Assembly (NCBI RefSeq): GCF_004327355.1
Contig: NZ_QJUM01000010.1
Location: 114,955 to 178,954 of the forward strand
Origin: Phytopseudomonas dryadis
GTDB lineage: Bacteria; Pseudomonadota; Gammaproteobacteria; Pseudomonadales; Pseudomonadaceae
DNA: 64,000 nt
Reading direction: 5' to 3'
Shown here: one piece after another, positions 45,981 to 55,065 of the stretch
Numbering within the stretch: the stretch's first letter is position 1
How the letters are laid out: each line of letters starts with the position of its first letter
Made by a program: the position numbers and the translations under genes
The notes under the pieces: generated by a model
Told to the model about the DNA's origin: nothing
Database searches by the model: none
The model's input: the letters and a program-made list of their open reading frames with translations, nothing else

Positions 45981-47018
45981 TCAGGCGTCGACGTCTGCTT
46001 CGACAGCCGAATGGGCCTTGACCGTCGGGCTGACGACGAGCAGCTTCTCGCGGATCAGACCCTCGATGGCGCGACCCACTTCCGGGTTGTCCTCCAGGTA
46101 CTTGGCCGCATTGGCCTTGCCCTGGCCGATCTTGTTGCCCTGGTAGCTGTACCAGGCACCGGACTTCTCGACCAGGCCCTGCTGCACGCCCAGGTCGATG
46201 ATCTCGCCGTTGCGGTAGATACCCTTGCCATAGAGGATCTGGAACTCGGCCTGGCGGAAAGGCGGCGCCACCTTGTTCTTGACCACCTTGACGCGGGTTT
46301 CGCTGCCGACCACCTCGTCGCCTTCCTTCACCGCACCGGTACGACGGATATCCAGGCGTACCGAGGCATAGAACTTCAGGGCGTTGCCACCGGTGGTGGT
46401 TTCCGGGCTGCCGAACATCACGCCGATCTTCATGCGGATCTGGTTGATGAAGATCACCAGGCAGTTGGCGTTCTTGATATTGCCGGTGATCTTGCGCAGC
46501 GCCTGGGACATCAGACGGGCCTGCAGGCCGACGTGCATGTCGCCCATTTCACCTTCGATTTCAGCTTTCGGCACCAGCGCCGCCACCGAGTCGACGATGA
46601 TCACGTCGATGGCATTGGAACGCACCAGCATGTCGGTGATTTCCAGGGCCTGCTCGCCGGTATCCGGCTGGGAAACCAGCAGGTCGTCGACATTCACCCC
46701 CAGCTTGCCGGCGTAGTCCGGGTCCAGGGCGTGCTCGGCATCGACGAAGGCACAGGTGGCGCCCAGCTTCTGCGCTTCGGCGATCACCGACAGGGTCAGC
46801 GTGGTCTTGCCGGAGGATTCCGGCCCGTAGATCTCGACGATACGGCCCTTGGGCAGGCCGCCAATGCCGAGGGCGATATCCAGCCCCAGGGAACCGGTGG
46901 AAATGGCCGGGATGGCCTGGCGATCGTGATCGCCCATGCGCATGACCGCGCCTTTGCCGAATTGCTTTTCGATCTGGCCCAGTGCAGCCGCCAAAGCGCG
47001 CTTCTTGTTCTCGTCCAT
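45981..47018 (-). CDS. recA: recombinase RecA
   Basis: A 345-residue ATP-dependent strand-exchange protein that triggers LexA cleavage. Walker [10 protein letters not shown] (about residues 67-75), [31 protein letters not shown] and the acidic C-terminus are standard. The start is [21 protein letters not shown]. An SOS box lies 40 bases upstream. Recovered in the usual cinA-recA-recX order. Confidence 0.99.
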   Translation of the reverse strand: MDENKKRALAAALGQIEKQFGKGAVMRMGDHDRQAIPAISTGSLGLDIALGIGGLPKGRIVEIYGPESSGKTTLTLSVIAEAQKLGATCAFVDAEHALDPDYAGKLGVNVDDLLVSQPDTGEQALEITDMLVRSNAIDVIIVDSVAALVPKAEIEGEMGDMHVGLQARLMSQALRKITGNIKNANCLVIFINQIRMKIGVMFGSPETTTGGNALKFYASVRLDIRRTGAVKEGDEVVGSETRVKVVKNKVAPPFRQAEFQILYGKGIYRNGEIIDLGVQQGLVEKSGAWYSYQGNKIGQGKANAAKYLEDNPEVGRAIEGLIREKLLVVSPTVKAHSAVEADVDA

Positions 47019-47058
47019 TGCAGTCCTCACGTGATCAGAAGGGCCTGACGGCCAATTA

Positions 47059-47074
47059 CTGTATAAGTAGACAG
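47059..47074 (-). promoter_or_regulatory. LexA (SOS) box of recA
   Basis: CTGTATAAGTAGACAG (read on the plus strand) fits CTG-N10-CAG with a near-consensus left arm. It lies 41-56 bases upstream of the recA start codon. Confidence 0.88.
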
Positions 47075-47101
47075 TATTATTCCACAGGGCAAGTCGCTCG
47101 C

Positions 47102-47614
47102 CTACCCCGTTGATGGATTTTCTTCGGCGAGCAGTTTCAGCAGCCCCTGCAAGGCGCTCGCCACGGTTTGTCGGCGTACCTGCTCGCGCGCCCCCGGGAA
47201 CAGATGGCGGGCGCTGAACAGCCGTTCTCCGTCGCCCCAGGCGATCCACACGGTCCCCACCGGCTTCTCCGCACTGCCGCCATCCGGGCCCGCGATCCCG
47301 CTGACCGCGACCGCGTAACGCGCGCCACTCTGTGCCTGGGCGCCACGCACCATGGCCTCCACCACCTCACGACTGACCGCGCCAACCGAGGCGAACAGGG
47401 CTTCGGGTACTGCCAGCTGGCGGCTCTTCTGCGCATTGGAATAGGTGACGAACCCCGCCTCGAACCAGGCCGAGCTGCCCGGAATCCGCGTGATCGCCTC
47501 GGCGATGCCGCCACCCGTGCAGGATTCGGCGGTGGTCACCTGCGACGCGTGGGCGAGCAAACCCTCGCCAAGCTCGGCGGCGAGCCGGGTCAGGGACCGA
47601 TCATTCATATTCAT
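47102..47614 (-). CDS. nicotinamide-nucleotide amidohydrolase (CinA C-terminal / PncC)
   Basis: A 170-residue CinA-C domain protein that deamidates NMN to NaMN in pyridine nucleotide recycling. The catalytic region [37 protein letters not shown] and [22 protein letters not shown] are intact. It is the stand-alone form without the COG1058 N-terminal domain. Start MNMNDRS at 47614 after CGGAG. It lies upstream of recA on the same strand, separated by the SOS-controlled recA promoter. Confidence 0.94.
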   Translation of the reverse strand: MNMNDRSLTRLAAELGEGLLAHASQVTTAESCTGGGIAEAITRIPGSSAWFEAGFVTYSNAQKSRQLAVPEALFASVGAVSREVVEAMVRGAQAQSGARYAVAVSGIAGPDGGSAEKPVGTVWIAWGDGERLFSARHLFPGAREQVRRQTVASALQGLLKLLAEENPSTG

Positions 47615-47692
47615 CTGCACTCCGGGGTTAAAGCCAGGCGGTGGGATACCGTACACTAGGCGTTTTTGCAATTCAGCCGGACACTCGACACG

Positions 47693-50266
47693 ATGAGCCA
47701 AAGCGACCTCAGTTCCCACACCCCGATGATGCAACAGTACTGGAAACTGAAGAACCAGCATCCCGACCAGCTGATGTTCTATCGCATGGGCGACTTCTAC
47801 GAGATCTTCTATGAAGACGCGAAGAAGGCCGCCAAGCTTCTCGACATCACCCTCACCGCCCGCGGACAGTCCGCCGGGCAGGCGATTCCGATGTGCGGCA
47901 TTCCCTACCACTCCGTGGAGGGCTACCTGGCCAAACTGGTCAAGCTCGGCGAATCCGTGGTCATCTGCGAGCAGATCGGCGATCCGGCCACCAGCAAGGG
48001 CCCGGTCGAGCGCCAGGTGGTACGCATCATCACCCCCGGCACGATCAGCGACGAAGCCCTGCTCGACGAACGCCGCGACAACCTGCTGGCGGCCGTACTC
48101 GGCGACGAGCGGCTGTTCGGCCTGGCGGTGCTGGACATCACCAGCGGCCGCTTCAGCGTGCTGGAGATCCAGGGCTGGGAAAACCTGCTGGCCGAGCTCG
48201 AGCGCCTCAACCCGGTCGAACTGCTGATCCCCGATGACTGGCCCCAGGGCCTGCCGGCCGAGAAACGCCGCGGTTCGCGCCGCCGCGCGCCCTGGGATTT
48301 CGAACGCGACTCCGCGCACAAGAGCCTGTGCCAACAGTTCGCCACCCAGGACCTGAAGGGCTTCGGCTGCGAAAACCTGACCCTGGCCATCGGCGCTGCC
48401 GGCTGCCTGCTGGCCTACGCCAAGGAAACCCAGCGCACCGCCCTGCCGCACCTGCGCAGCCTGCGCCACGAACGCCTCGACGACACGGTGATCCTCGACG
48501 GCGCCAGCCGCCGCAACTTGGAACTGGACGTGAACCTGGCCGGCGGCCGCGACAACACCCTGCAATCGGTGGTCGACCGTTGCCAGACCGCCATGGGCAG
48601 CCGCCTGCTCGGGCGCTGGCTGAACCGTCCGCTACGCGATCGCGCGATTCTCGAAGGCCGCCAGGAGTCGATCGCCTGTCTGCTGGAACGCTACCGCTTC
48701 GAAACCCTGCAGCCACAGCTCAAGGAAATCGGCGATCTGGAGCGCATCCTCGCGCGGATCGGCCTGCGCAACGCGCGCCCACGGGACCTGGCCCGCCTGC
48801 GCGATGCCCTCGCCGCGCTGCCGGAACTGCAACGTGCGATGGCCGAGCTGGAGTCGCCGCACCTGGGCACCCTGGCCACCACCGTCAGCACCTATCCGGA
48901 GCTGGCCGAGCTGCTGGCCAAGGCCATCATCGACAACCCGCCCGCAGTGATCCGCGATGGCGGCGTGCTCAAGACCGGTTACGACGCCGAGCTGGACGAG
49001 CTGCAATCGCTCAGCGAGAACGCCGGCCAGTACCTGATGGACCTGGAAACCCGGGAAAAGGCCCGTACCGGCCTGGCCAACCTCAAGGTCGGCTACAACC
49101 GCGTGCACGGCTACTTCATCGAACTGCCGAGCAAACAGGCCGAGTCGGCCCCTGCCGATTACATCCGCCGCCAGACCCTGAAAGGCGCCGAACGCTTCAT
49201 CACCCCCGAGCTGAAAGAGTTCGAGGACAAGGCACTGTCGGCCAAGAGCCGCGCCCTGGCCCGCGAGAAGATGCTCTACGACGAACTGCTGGAAAAGCTC
49301 ATCGCTCACCTGGGCCCGCTGCAGGACAGCGCCGCCGCCCTGGCCGAACTGGACGTGCTGAGCAACCTGGCCGAACGTGCGCTCAATCTCGACCTCAACC
49401 GTCCGCGCTTCGTCGATGAGCCCTGCATGCGCATCGTGCAGGGGCGCCACCCGGTGGTGGAGCAAGTGCTGACCAGCCCCTTCGTGGCCAACGACCTGAA
49501 ACTGGATGACAGCACACGCATGCTGATCATCACCGGCCCGAACATGGGCGGTAAATCCACCTACATGCGCCAGACCGCACTGATCGTGCTGCTCGCCCAT
49601 ATCGGCAGTTTCGTACCGGCGGCCAGTTGCGAACTGTCGATGGTCGACCGCATCTTCACCCGCATCGGCTCCAGCGACGACCTGGCCGGTGGTCGCTCGA
49701 CCTTCATGGTGGAAATGAGCGAGACCGCCAATATCCTGCACAATGCCAGCGAACGCAGCCTGGTGCTGATGGACGAAGTAGGCCGCGGCACCAGTACCTT
49801 CGACGGCCTGTCGCTGGCCTGGGCAGCGGCCGAGCAACTGGCCAGCCTGCGCGCCTGTACCCTGTTCGCCACCCACTATTTCGAACTGACCGTATTGCCG
49901 GAAAGCCAGCCGATAGTCGCCAACGTGCACCTCAACGCCACCGAGCACAACGAGCGCATCGTCTTCCTCCACCATGTTCTGCCGGGGCCAGCCAGCCAGA
50001 GCTATGGCCTGGCCGTGGCGCAACTGGCGGGGGTGCCGGACAGCGTCATTCTCCGGGCCCGCGAACACCTGGCTCGCCTGGAAACCACCAGCTTGCCCCA
50101 CGACCTGCCCGCCCAGGGGGGAGGACAATCGGTCGCGCCCATGCAGAGCGACCTGTTCGCCAGCCTGCCGCACCCGGTGCTGGACGAGCTGCAGAAGGTC
50201 AATCCAGACGACCTCAGCCCGCGCAAGGCGCTCGAGCTGTTATATGCATGGAAAGCGCGAGTCTAA
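47693..50266 (+). CDS. mutS: DNA mismatch repair protein MutS
   Basis: An 857-residue mismatch sensor. The mismatch-contacting FYE motif is at residues 35-37 ([12 protein letters not shown]), the Walker [13 protein letters not shown] lies near 617, and [14 protein letters not shown] is the Walker B/signature region. The C-terminal tetramerisation segment is present. The start [11 protein letters not shown] at 47693 is preferred over an ATG nine codons earlier. Divergent from the cinA-type gene. Confidence 0.98.
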   Translation: MSQSDLSSHTPMMQQYWKLKNQHPDQLMFYRMGDFYEIFYEDAKKAAKLLDITLTARGQSAGQAIPMCGIPYHSVEGYLAKLVKLGESVVICEQIGDPATSKGPVERQVVRIITPGTISDEALLDERRDNLLAAVLGDERLFGLAVLDITSGRFSVLEIQGWENLLAELERLNPVELLIPDDWPQGLPAEKRRGSRRRAPWDFERDSAHKSLCQQFATQDLKGFGCENLTLAIGAAGCLLAYAKETQRTALPHLRSLRHERLDDTVILDGASRRNLELDVNLAGGRDNTLQSVVDRCQTAMGSRLLGRWLNRPLRDRAILEGRQESIACLLERYRFETLQPQLKEIGDLERILARIGLRNARPRDLARLRDALAALPELQRAMAELESPHLGTLATTVSTYPELAELLAKAIIDNPPAVIRDGGVLKTGYDAELDELQSLSENAGQYLMDLETREKARTGLANLKVGYNRVHGYFIELPSKQAESAPADYIRRQTLKGAERFITPELKEFEDKALSAKSRALAREKMLYDELLEKLIAHLGPLQDSAAALAELDVLSNLAERALNLDLNRPRFVDEPCMRIVQGRHPVVEQVLTSPFVANDLKLDDSTRMLIITGPNMGGKSTYMRQTALIVLLAHIGSFVPAASCELSMVDRIFTRIGSSDDLAGGRSTFMVEMSETANILHNASERSLVLMDEVGRGTSTFDGLSLAWAAAEQLASLRACTLFATHYFELTVLPESQPIVANVHLNATEHNERIVFLHHVLPGPASQSYGLAVAQLAGVPDSVILRAREHLARLETTSLPHDLPAQGGGQSVAPMQSDLFASLPHPVLDELQKVNPDDLSPRKALELLYAWKARV

Positions 50267-50409
50267 CGCCGCAGCGAACAAACTGTTAGAATCCCGCGCG
50301 CTCCGGAAGCGCTGCGGCCCCTAGCCTGGCATGACAGCTCCAGTTTCCCGAGCCGAGGAGCTGCTTATGAGGGGCAGTTCCCTGCCGTAGCCCGAGGAGA
50401 AAATTAGAA

Positions 50410-50733
50410 ATGACCTTCGTCGTCACCGACAACTGCATCAAGTGCAAGTACACCGACTGCGTGGAAGTCTGTCCGGTGGACTGCTTCTACGAAGGCCCGA
50501 ATTTCCTGGTGATCCACCCGGACGAGTGCATCGACTGTGCGCTCTGCGAGCCCGAATGCCCGGCCCAGGCCATCTTCTCCGAAGACGAAATACCGGCCGG
50601 CATGGAAGAATTCGTCGAACTGAACGCCGAACTGGCGGAGATCTGGCCGAATATCACCGAACGCAAGGACGCCTTGGCCGATGCCGAAGAATGGGATGGC
50701 GTGAAAGACAAGATTCAGCACCTGGAGCGCTAG
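50410..50733 (+). CDS. fdxA: ferredoxin FdxA ([3Fe-4S][4Fe-4S], 7Fe type)
   Basis: A 107-residue 7Fe ferredoxin: [18 protein letters not shown] ligates the first cluster and [16 protein letters not shown] the second, with the extended C-terminus of the FdxA family ([26 protein letters not shown]). GAGGAGAAAATTAGAA precedes the ATG. Located after mutS as in other pseudomonads. Confidence 0.96.
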   Translation: MTFVVTDNCIKCKYTDCVEVCPVDCFYEGPNFLVIHPDECIDCALCEPECPAQAIFSEDEIPAGMEEFVELNAELAEIWPNITERKDALADAEEWDGVKDKIQHLER

Positions 50734-50775
50734 GCGCCAGGATGGCCCAGGCCCGGCAAACCGCCCTGGTTCGAG

Positions 50776-50811
50776 AATGCCGCTCCCCTTGCCGGGTGAG
50801 CGGCATTTTTT
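50776..50811 (+). terminator. intrinsic terminator of fdxA
   Basis: AATGCCGCTC pairs with GAGCGGCATT around an 11-base loop, followed by six T. Repeat copy 2 begins at the next base. Confidence 0.93.
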
Positions 50812-50960
50812 ATGGCCTGCCATCCCTGGCGGCCACCCTTCGGGCCGTCGCAAGCGACGTTAAAAATGGCTCCCGGCCATTTTTTATGGCACGCCATCCT
50901 GCGAGCCATCGCAAGACCGCATTAGGAATTTCTCCCGGAATTTTCCTGGGCTTCGCATTG
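50812..50960 (+). repeat. terminator-linked composite repeat, copy 2 plus diverged half-copy
   Basis: 50812-50887 matches copy 1 almost base for base, ending in AAAAATGGCTCCCGGCCATT and T-tract. A second, diverged copy continues (GGCACGCCATCCTGCGAGCC, ATCGCAAGACCGCATT, then GGAATTTCTCCCGGAATTTTCC). It fills the space between the fdxA terminator and the 3' end of rsmZ. Confidence 0.85.
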
Positions 50961-51000
50961 CCCTGCCCCAAGGAAGTCTCGGACCTGCATTTCAGCAGGC

Positions 51001-51132
51001 AAAAAAAGGGGCGGTTTTACCCGCCCACTCTTTTTTCCCTATTCCCTTATTTCCAATCATCTTCCTGATGAATCGCTTCCAGCGATGTTCCTGGTCATCT
51101 TCCTTGACAACCTGTGCTTGTCCTTAAGCACG
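51001..51132 (-). ncRNA. rsmZ: RsmZ regulatory RNA
   Basis: A small RNA that sequesters the translational repressor RsmA/CsrA. On the minus strand the 5' hairpin GTGCTT-AAGGAC-AAGCAC presents GGA in its loop, and eight GGA trinucleotides follow in about 90 bases (AAGGAAG, CCAGGAAC, CTGGAAG, CAGGAAG, TTGGAAA, AAGGGAAT and others). It ends in GGGCGG-GTAAAA-CCGCCCC plus seven T. Position between fdxA and rpoS is where rsmZ lies in P. aeruginosa. A perfect GacA box lies 174-191 bases upstream. Confidence 0.93.
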
Positions 51133-51138
51133 GTTCCG

Positions 51139-51166
51139 ATAGTAATGCCTTCGCGATTCTTCACAA
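51139..51166 (-). promoter_or_regulatory. sigma-70 promoter of rsmZ
   Basis: Minus strand TTGTGA (51166-51161), a 16-base spacer and TACTAT (51144-51139), with transcription predicted from about 51132, exactly before the first hairpin. Confidence 0.7.
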
Positions 51167-51305
51167 CCGCTTGGATAAAGAAGCGGAAATACCCAACAAT
51201 TCCTGTCGGATAAAAATAATTTCTTATATATCAATAGATTAATTGAAGAAGATGGAGGCAAGGGATCTTTCCCACGGCAGAACGCCCCGTATGGCTTACA
51301 GCATC

Positions 51306-51323
51306 TGTAAGCGAACACTTACA
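51306..51323. promoter_or_regulatory. GacA upstream activating sequence of rsmZ
   Basis: TGTAAGCGAACACTTACA is a perfect palindrome of the form TGTAAG-N6-CTTACA, the GacA-binding consensus of rsmY/rsmZ promoters. The AT-rich region 51185-51245 between it and the promoter is where MvaT-type silencers bind in P. aeruginosa. Confidence 0.92.
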
Positions 51324-51333
51324 TGAACACGAA

Positions 51334-51412
51334 CAAAATTACCGGGAACCATTTTTCACATCGCTGGCGACGAGCCGCTGGGGGTTGCCCGGGGATGGCA
51401 AGCCACAAAAAT
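51334..51412 (-). repeat. terminator-linked composite repeat, copy 5, at IS edge
   Basis: Minus strand begins AGATTTTTGTGGCTTGCCATCC and ends with GAAAAATGG-TTCCCGG-TAATTTT, the same order of elements as copies 1-4 but more diverged. The insertion sequence is joined to its 5' end, where the terminator hairpin would be expected. Confidence 0.6.
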
Positions 51413-51426
51413 CTATGGTCACCCCC

Positions 51427-51666
51427 GTTTCTGCAATACTGATCAGCGATGGGTGGTTGGCTTGCCTAAATCTATCCGGCGTTCATATGGGGCATGCTCC
51501 GCGCCACGATGAGAGTCGCGCCTGGCGATCCTGAAAAACCCGGCGGCTTCCAAGAGCCGATTTTTGTGTCAGGTTCTTCGCCAGGCCGGTGGGCCGTTCA
51601 CGTCATCCATTGTTCAGCATCGCAAAACCTGAAAGGGTGTTTCATGGTACAGCTGTAATGGCGGGG
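51427..51666 (-). ncRNA. predicted guide (bridge/seek) RNA region of the IS
   Basis: 240 non-coding bases between the transposase stop and the IS end. IS1111-group elements encode a structured RNA downstream of the transposase that pairs with target and donor DNA. Several hairpins are visible, including GAACGGCCCACCGGCCTGGCG-like GC-rich stems near 51575-51605 and AAATCGGCTCTTGGAAGCCGCC-like pairs near 51540-51565. Exact ends and loop matches were not determined. Confidence 0.45.
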
Positions 51667-52692
51667 TCAGGCGGCGGTAGCGCCTGGCCCTGCCTCAAAT
51701 TCCGAGTGTTTGGCTGCAATCGCCCAGGCGATGCGGGCGAACTTGTTGGCCAAGGCACACACCACCACATTCGAGTGGCGCCGCTCGCGTAGCGAGCGCA
51801 CCCAGTCGGCCAAGGCACCTTGCTGGAACGCCAGGCGTTGCAGGTAAACCCTGGCGCACTGCACCAGTAGCCGTCGCAGGTTCTTGTCGCCACGCTTGCT
51901 GATACCCAGCAGATTGGCCCTGCCTCCCGTACTGTATTGGCGTGGCACCAACCCCACCGACGCTGCGAAATCACGACTGCCACCATACTGTCTGCCATCG
52001 CCCATCTCGGCACACAGCAGGCTGGCCGTGATCGGGCCAACGCAGGGGATCGTCAGCAACCGGCTGCCAAGATCGTCCTCGGCAAGCTGGCTGGCCATTT
52101 CCTTGTCCAAGGCCTTGATCTGCTCGTCCAGGTAGCAGAAGTGCTCATGCAGGCGACTCAGCAGCCTGACCAGGCGCGGCGGCAACTCGTGCTCGGCCAA
52201 CGTGCACGGTAGCTGCCTGACCAGCGACAGCCCCTTGGGCAGACTGATACCGAACTCCAGCAGGAAGCCGTGGGCCTGATTGGCCGTCTTCGCCCGGTCA
52301 CGCACCAGGGATTCGCGCATCCGGTGCAATACCGACAAGGTTTGCTGGGCTTCGGTCTTCGGCGTTACGAAGCGCATCGTTGGCCGGGAGGCCGCTTCAC
52401 AGATCGCTTCGGCATCAAGGAAGTCGCTCTTGTTGCCCTTGACGAAGGGACGCACGAACCGCGGCGAGATCAGTTTCACCTCATGCCCGAACACCTTGAG
52501 TTGGCGCGCAATGAAATGCGCTCCGGCGCAGGCCTCCATCACCACCGTGCAACTGGGCAGCTTGCCCAGCAATCGCATCATCTGCTGCCGGGTCGTCTTC
52601 TTGCGAAAAACCTCTCGACCCGCCTTGTCCTGCCCGTGCAGGTGGAAACTGTGCTTACCGAGATCGATACCGACCAGTGCGACTGTGCTCAT
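51667..52692 (-). CDS. IS110-family transposase (IS1111 group)
   Basis: A 341-residue DEDD transposase. The RuvC-like N-terminal domain starts with VGIDLGKHSFHLHG and includes VVMEACAGAHFIARQL and the DAEAI segment (GNKSDFLDAEAICEAASRP). The C-terminal Tnp2 domain has IPCVGPITASLLCAEMGDG, DFAASVGLVPRQYSTGG and the conserved serine region SKRGDKNLRRLLVQCARV. Length is normal and no frameshift is seen, so it may be active. The start at 52692 is chosen over an ATG 11 codons upstream. Confidence 0.92.
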   Translation of the reverse strand: MSTVALVGIDLGKHSFHLHGQDKAGREVFRKKTTRQQMMRLLGKLPSCTVVMEACAGAHFIARQLKVFGHEVKLISPRFVRPFVKGNKSDFLDAEAICEAASRPTMRFVTPKTEAQQTLSVLHRMRESLVRDRAKTANQAHGFLLEFGISLPKGLSLVRQLPCTLAEHELPPRLVRLLSRLHEHFCYLDEQIKALDKEMASQLAEDDLGSRLLTIPCVGPITASLLCAEMGDGRQYGGSRDFAASVGLVPRQYSTGGRANLLGISKRGDKNLRRLLVQCARVYLQRLAFQQGALADWVRSLRERRHSNVVVCALANKFARIAWAIAAKHSEFEAGPGATAA

Positions 52693-52780
52693 GGTGATGG
52701 TCTCCAAAGTAAAACACCCTGCCAAAGCCTAGCCCTGACAGGGTGTGGGGGTGACCATCTCATTAACCCGGCTGGCGCCC

Positions 52781-52992
52781 AATGCCGATCAGATAAGGTT
52801 TTTGTAGGAGCAGGGCGTCTACAGAAAAGCGGCAAACCGCCGCCCGTGTAGGAGCGCCGACCTCGGCGCGATGCGATGGTGGTCATGCTGCAAAAAACGC
52901 GATATGGCCACGATTCGCCGCGAGGTCGCGGCTCCTACAGAGCCAGGGCAAACCGCCGTTTTGCGAGCCAAATGCTTAACTGACCGGCATTA
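52781..52992. repeat. TAAG-ended MITE-like element, copy B
   Basis: About 212 bases bounded by AATGCCGATCAGATAAGG and CTTAACTGACCGGCATT, inverted with few mismatches. The interior carries GTAGGAGCGCCGACCTCGGC ... GCGAGGTCGCGGCTCCTAC. It is 20 bases beyond the IS end and 35 bases past the rpoS stop codon. It matches 43400-43610. Confidence 0.8.
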
Positions 52993-53027
52993 GGCTGGCG
53001 TCGGGTTTTCTGCTTGAAAACACCTGG

Positions 53028-54038
53028 CTACTGGAAGAGTGAATCGCTGGAGAGGCCGTTCTTTTCCAGGATCTCACGCAACCGCTTGAGTGCTTCGACC
53101 TGAATCTGGCGCACCCGTTCCCGGGTCAGGCCAATCTCCTGACCGACCTCCTCCAGCGTGCAGCTTTCATGACCACGCAGGCCGAAACGCCGCACCACCA
53201 CTTCCCGCTGCTTGTCGGTCAGTTCGGACAGCCACTGATCGATACTCTGCGACAGATCATCGTCCTGCAGCAGTTCGCAGGGATCGGTCGGACGGTCGTC
53301 GGTGAGGGTGTCGAGCAGGGTCTTGTCGGAGTCCGGGCCCAGCGACACATCGACGGAAGAGACCCGTTCGTTGAGGCCCAGCATGCGTTTGACCTCACCT
53401 ACCGGCTTCTCCAGCAGGTTGGCGATTTCTTCGGGGGACGGTTCGTGGTCGAGCTTCTGGGTCAACTCGCGCGCGGCACGCAGGTAGACGTTGAGTTCCT
53501 TGACCACATGGATGGGCAGGCGAATGGTGCGGGTCTGATTCATGATCGCCCGCTCGATGGTCTGGCGTATCCACCAGGTGGCGTAGGTGGAAAAGCGGAA
53601 CCCGCGCTCCGGATCGAATTTTTCCACGGCGCGAATCAGGCCCAGGTTGCCCTCTTCGATCAGATCCAGCAGCGAAAGGCCGCGATTGACATAACGCCGC
53701 GCGATCTTGACCACCAGCCGCAGGTTGCTTTCGATCATGCGTTTGCGCCCGGCAGGGTCGCCCTTCTGCGCCAGGCGCGCGAAGAACACTTCCTCTTCCG
53801 GAGTGAGCAGGGGTGAGAAACCGATTTCGTTGAGGTAAAGCTGAGTGGCGTCCAGCGCCCGGGTGTAGTCGATGTACTTGTGCTGCCTGCTGCCGGTGGA
53901 TTGCTTGGGCTTGCCGCGCGCCGCTGGCGCCGAACCCGCCTGCTCGCTTGCCACATCGTTCAGGTCGATGTCGGGCTCCATCAGGAGCACTTCATCGTCG
54001 ATGTCAAACTCCGGCGCTTCTTTTGGATTGAGTGCCAT
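53028..54038 (-). CDS. rpoS: RNA polymerase sigma factor RpoS
   Basis: A 336-residue stationary-phase sigma factor. Region 1.2/2 includes [21 protein letters not shown], region 2 includes [50 protein letters not shown] recognises the -10 element, and region 4 has the [33 protein letters not shown]. The start [12 protein letters not shown] lies 35 codons into a longer open frame. The main rpoS promoter of pseudomonads lies within nlpD upstream. The MITE/IS cluster lies immediately 3' of it. Confidence 0.98.
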   Translation of the reverse strand: MALNPKEAPEFDIDDEVLLMEPDIDLNDVASEQAGSAPAARGKPKQSTGSRQHKYIDYTRALDATQLYLNEIGFSPLLTPEEEVFFARLAQKGDPAGRKRMIESNLRLVVKIARRYVNRGLSLLDLIEEGNLGLIRAVEKFDPERGFRFSTYATWWIRQTIERAIMNQTRTIRLPIHVVKELNVYLRAARELTQKLDHEPSPEEIANLLEKPVGEVKRMLGLNERVSSVDVSLGPDSDKTLLDTLTDDRPTDPCELLQDDDLSQSIDQWLSELTDKQREVVVRRFGLRGHESCTLEEVGQEIGLTRERVRQIQVEALKRLREILEKNGLSSDSLFQ

Positions 54039-54149
54039 TTTTGTTGTCCCATCCCTTGCTGAGTTCGACCAGCAAGCCCTGATGCCGCCCATCTCCATGG
54101 CTACATCCGAGCCCGTCCCTCCCACATGAGAGAACGGACGAGCGACAAA

Positions 54150-55007
54150 TCAACGGCGCGGCAAGTATTGCAATGGATCTACAGGTTTACCCTGGCGGCG
54201 AATCTCGAAGTGAAGCTTCACCCGGTCGGTTCCTGTGGAACCCATCTCGGCAATCCTCTGCCCGACTTTGACCTGTTGCCCCTCCTGTACCAACAGCCTG
54301 CGGTTGTGACCGTAGGCACTCACATAGGTATCGCTGTGTTTGATGATCACCAACTCGCCGTAGCCCCGTAAACCACTCCCGGCGTAGACAACTGAGCCAT
54401 CAGATGCAGCCAGGACAGGCTGTCCCAATTCCCCGGCGATATCAATGCCTTTATTCAAACTACCGTTTGAGGAGAAACGTCCGATAATCGCACCGTTTGC
54501 CGGCCAGGCCCACCCCGATGCGGAACGCTGAACCGGCTGTACCGGGGTGGTCGCGGGTGTGCTTGGCACAGGCGTGGCGGGTTGACTGGGTGCGCGCGCT
54601 GGCGGTGCCTGAACCGGCGCGGATGGCTGGCTGGGCGTACTCACCACCGGCGCAGAGGCGATGACCGGAGCACTGCTGGCTGGCTGGCCATCGAAACGAA
54701 TGACCTGCCCCACGCGGATGATGTAGGGAGCGGCGATGCCATTGCGCGCGGCCAGGGCTTTCCAGTCCCAGCCATAGCGAAAGGCGATCGAATAAAGTGT
54801 ATCGCCACGTTGCACGCGATACTGGCCGGAGGTGACCGGCTGGCGCTGCGCCACGCCGCGATTGTTGCGATCGACCACCTGGACCCCGCCAGCAGGTGAG
54901 CTGGCGCAGCCACTGAGCAGCGTGCCGATCATCACGACCGCCAACAGGCAATGCAGGCCATGTGCGCCGCTGCCGAAAACCCGCCCTTGAATGGCTGTGG
55001 AACTCAC
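54150..55007 (-). CDS. nlpD: NlpD-family murein hydrolase activator lipoprotein
   Basis: A 285-residue lipoprotein read from GTG at 55007 (GGGAGATACGG upstream). Signal and lipobox: LLAVVMIGTLLSGC. A LysM domain follows (YRVQRGDTLYSIAFRYGWDWKALAARNG), then a Pro/Ala/Ser linker and a C-terminal M23/LytM domain (GIDIAGELGQPVLAASDGSVVYAG, KLHFEIRRQG). The zinc-binding histidines are degenerate (NKGID, KLHFE), as in EnvC/NlpD activators of AmiC-type amidases. Upstream of rpoS as usual. Confidence 0.95.
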   Translation of the reverse strand: MSSTAIQGRVFGSGAHGLHCLLAVVMIGTLLSGCASSPAGGVQVVDRNNRGVAQRQPVTSGQYRVQRGDTLYSIAFRYGWDWKALAARNGIAAPYIIRVGQVIRFDGQPASSAPVIASAPVVSTPSQPSAPVQAPPARAPSQPATPVPSTPATTPVQPVQRSASGWAWPANGAIIGRFSSNGSLNKGIDIAGELGQPVLAASDGSVVYAGSGLRGYGELVIIKHSDTYVSAYGHNRRLLVQEGQQVKVGQRIAEMGSTGTDRVKLHFEIRRQGKPVDPLQYLPRR

Positions 55008-55065
55008 CCGTATCTCCCTTGCCGATGGCCGTGAGTCGACCGCTAAAGTCACGCGTCCAGGTACC

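Larger units (their letters stand above)
51408..52761 (-). mobile_element. IS110 family insertion sequence, IS1111 group
   Basis: A complete-looking element with ATGGTCACCCCC at 51415-51426 and its exact inverse GGGGGTGACCAT at 52747-52758, typical of IS1111-group subterminal 12-bp inverted repeats. It holds one DEDD transposase gene on the minus strand, a short 5' region and about 240 non-coding bases 3' of the gene. No target duplication is expected for this family. It lies beside repeat copy 5, and relatives in P. putida insert into REP sequences. Confidence 0.85.

Noticed and set aside
51124..51318. 64-codon minus-strand frame in the AT-rich region
   Set aside because: It overlaps the rsmZ promoter and upstream activating region, has no ribosome site and no plausible protein features.
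54039..54125. N-terminal extension of RpoS by 29 codons
   Set aside because: Lacks a ribosome site and is not in known RpoS proteins; the ATG at 54038 gives the expected length and N-terminus.
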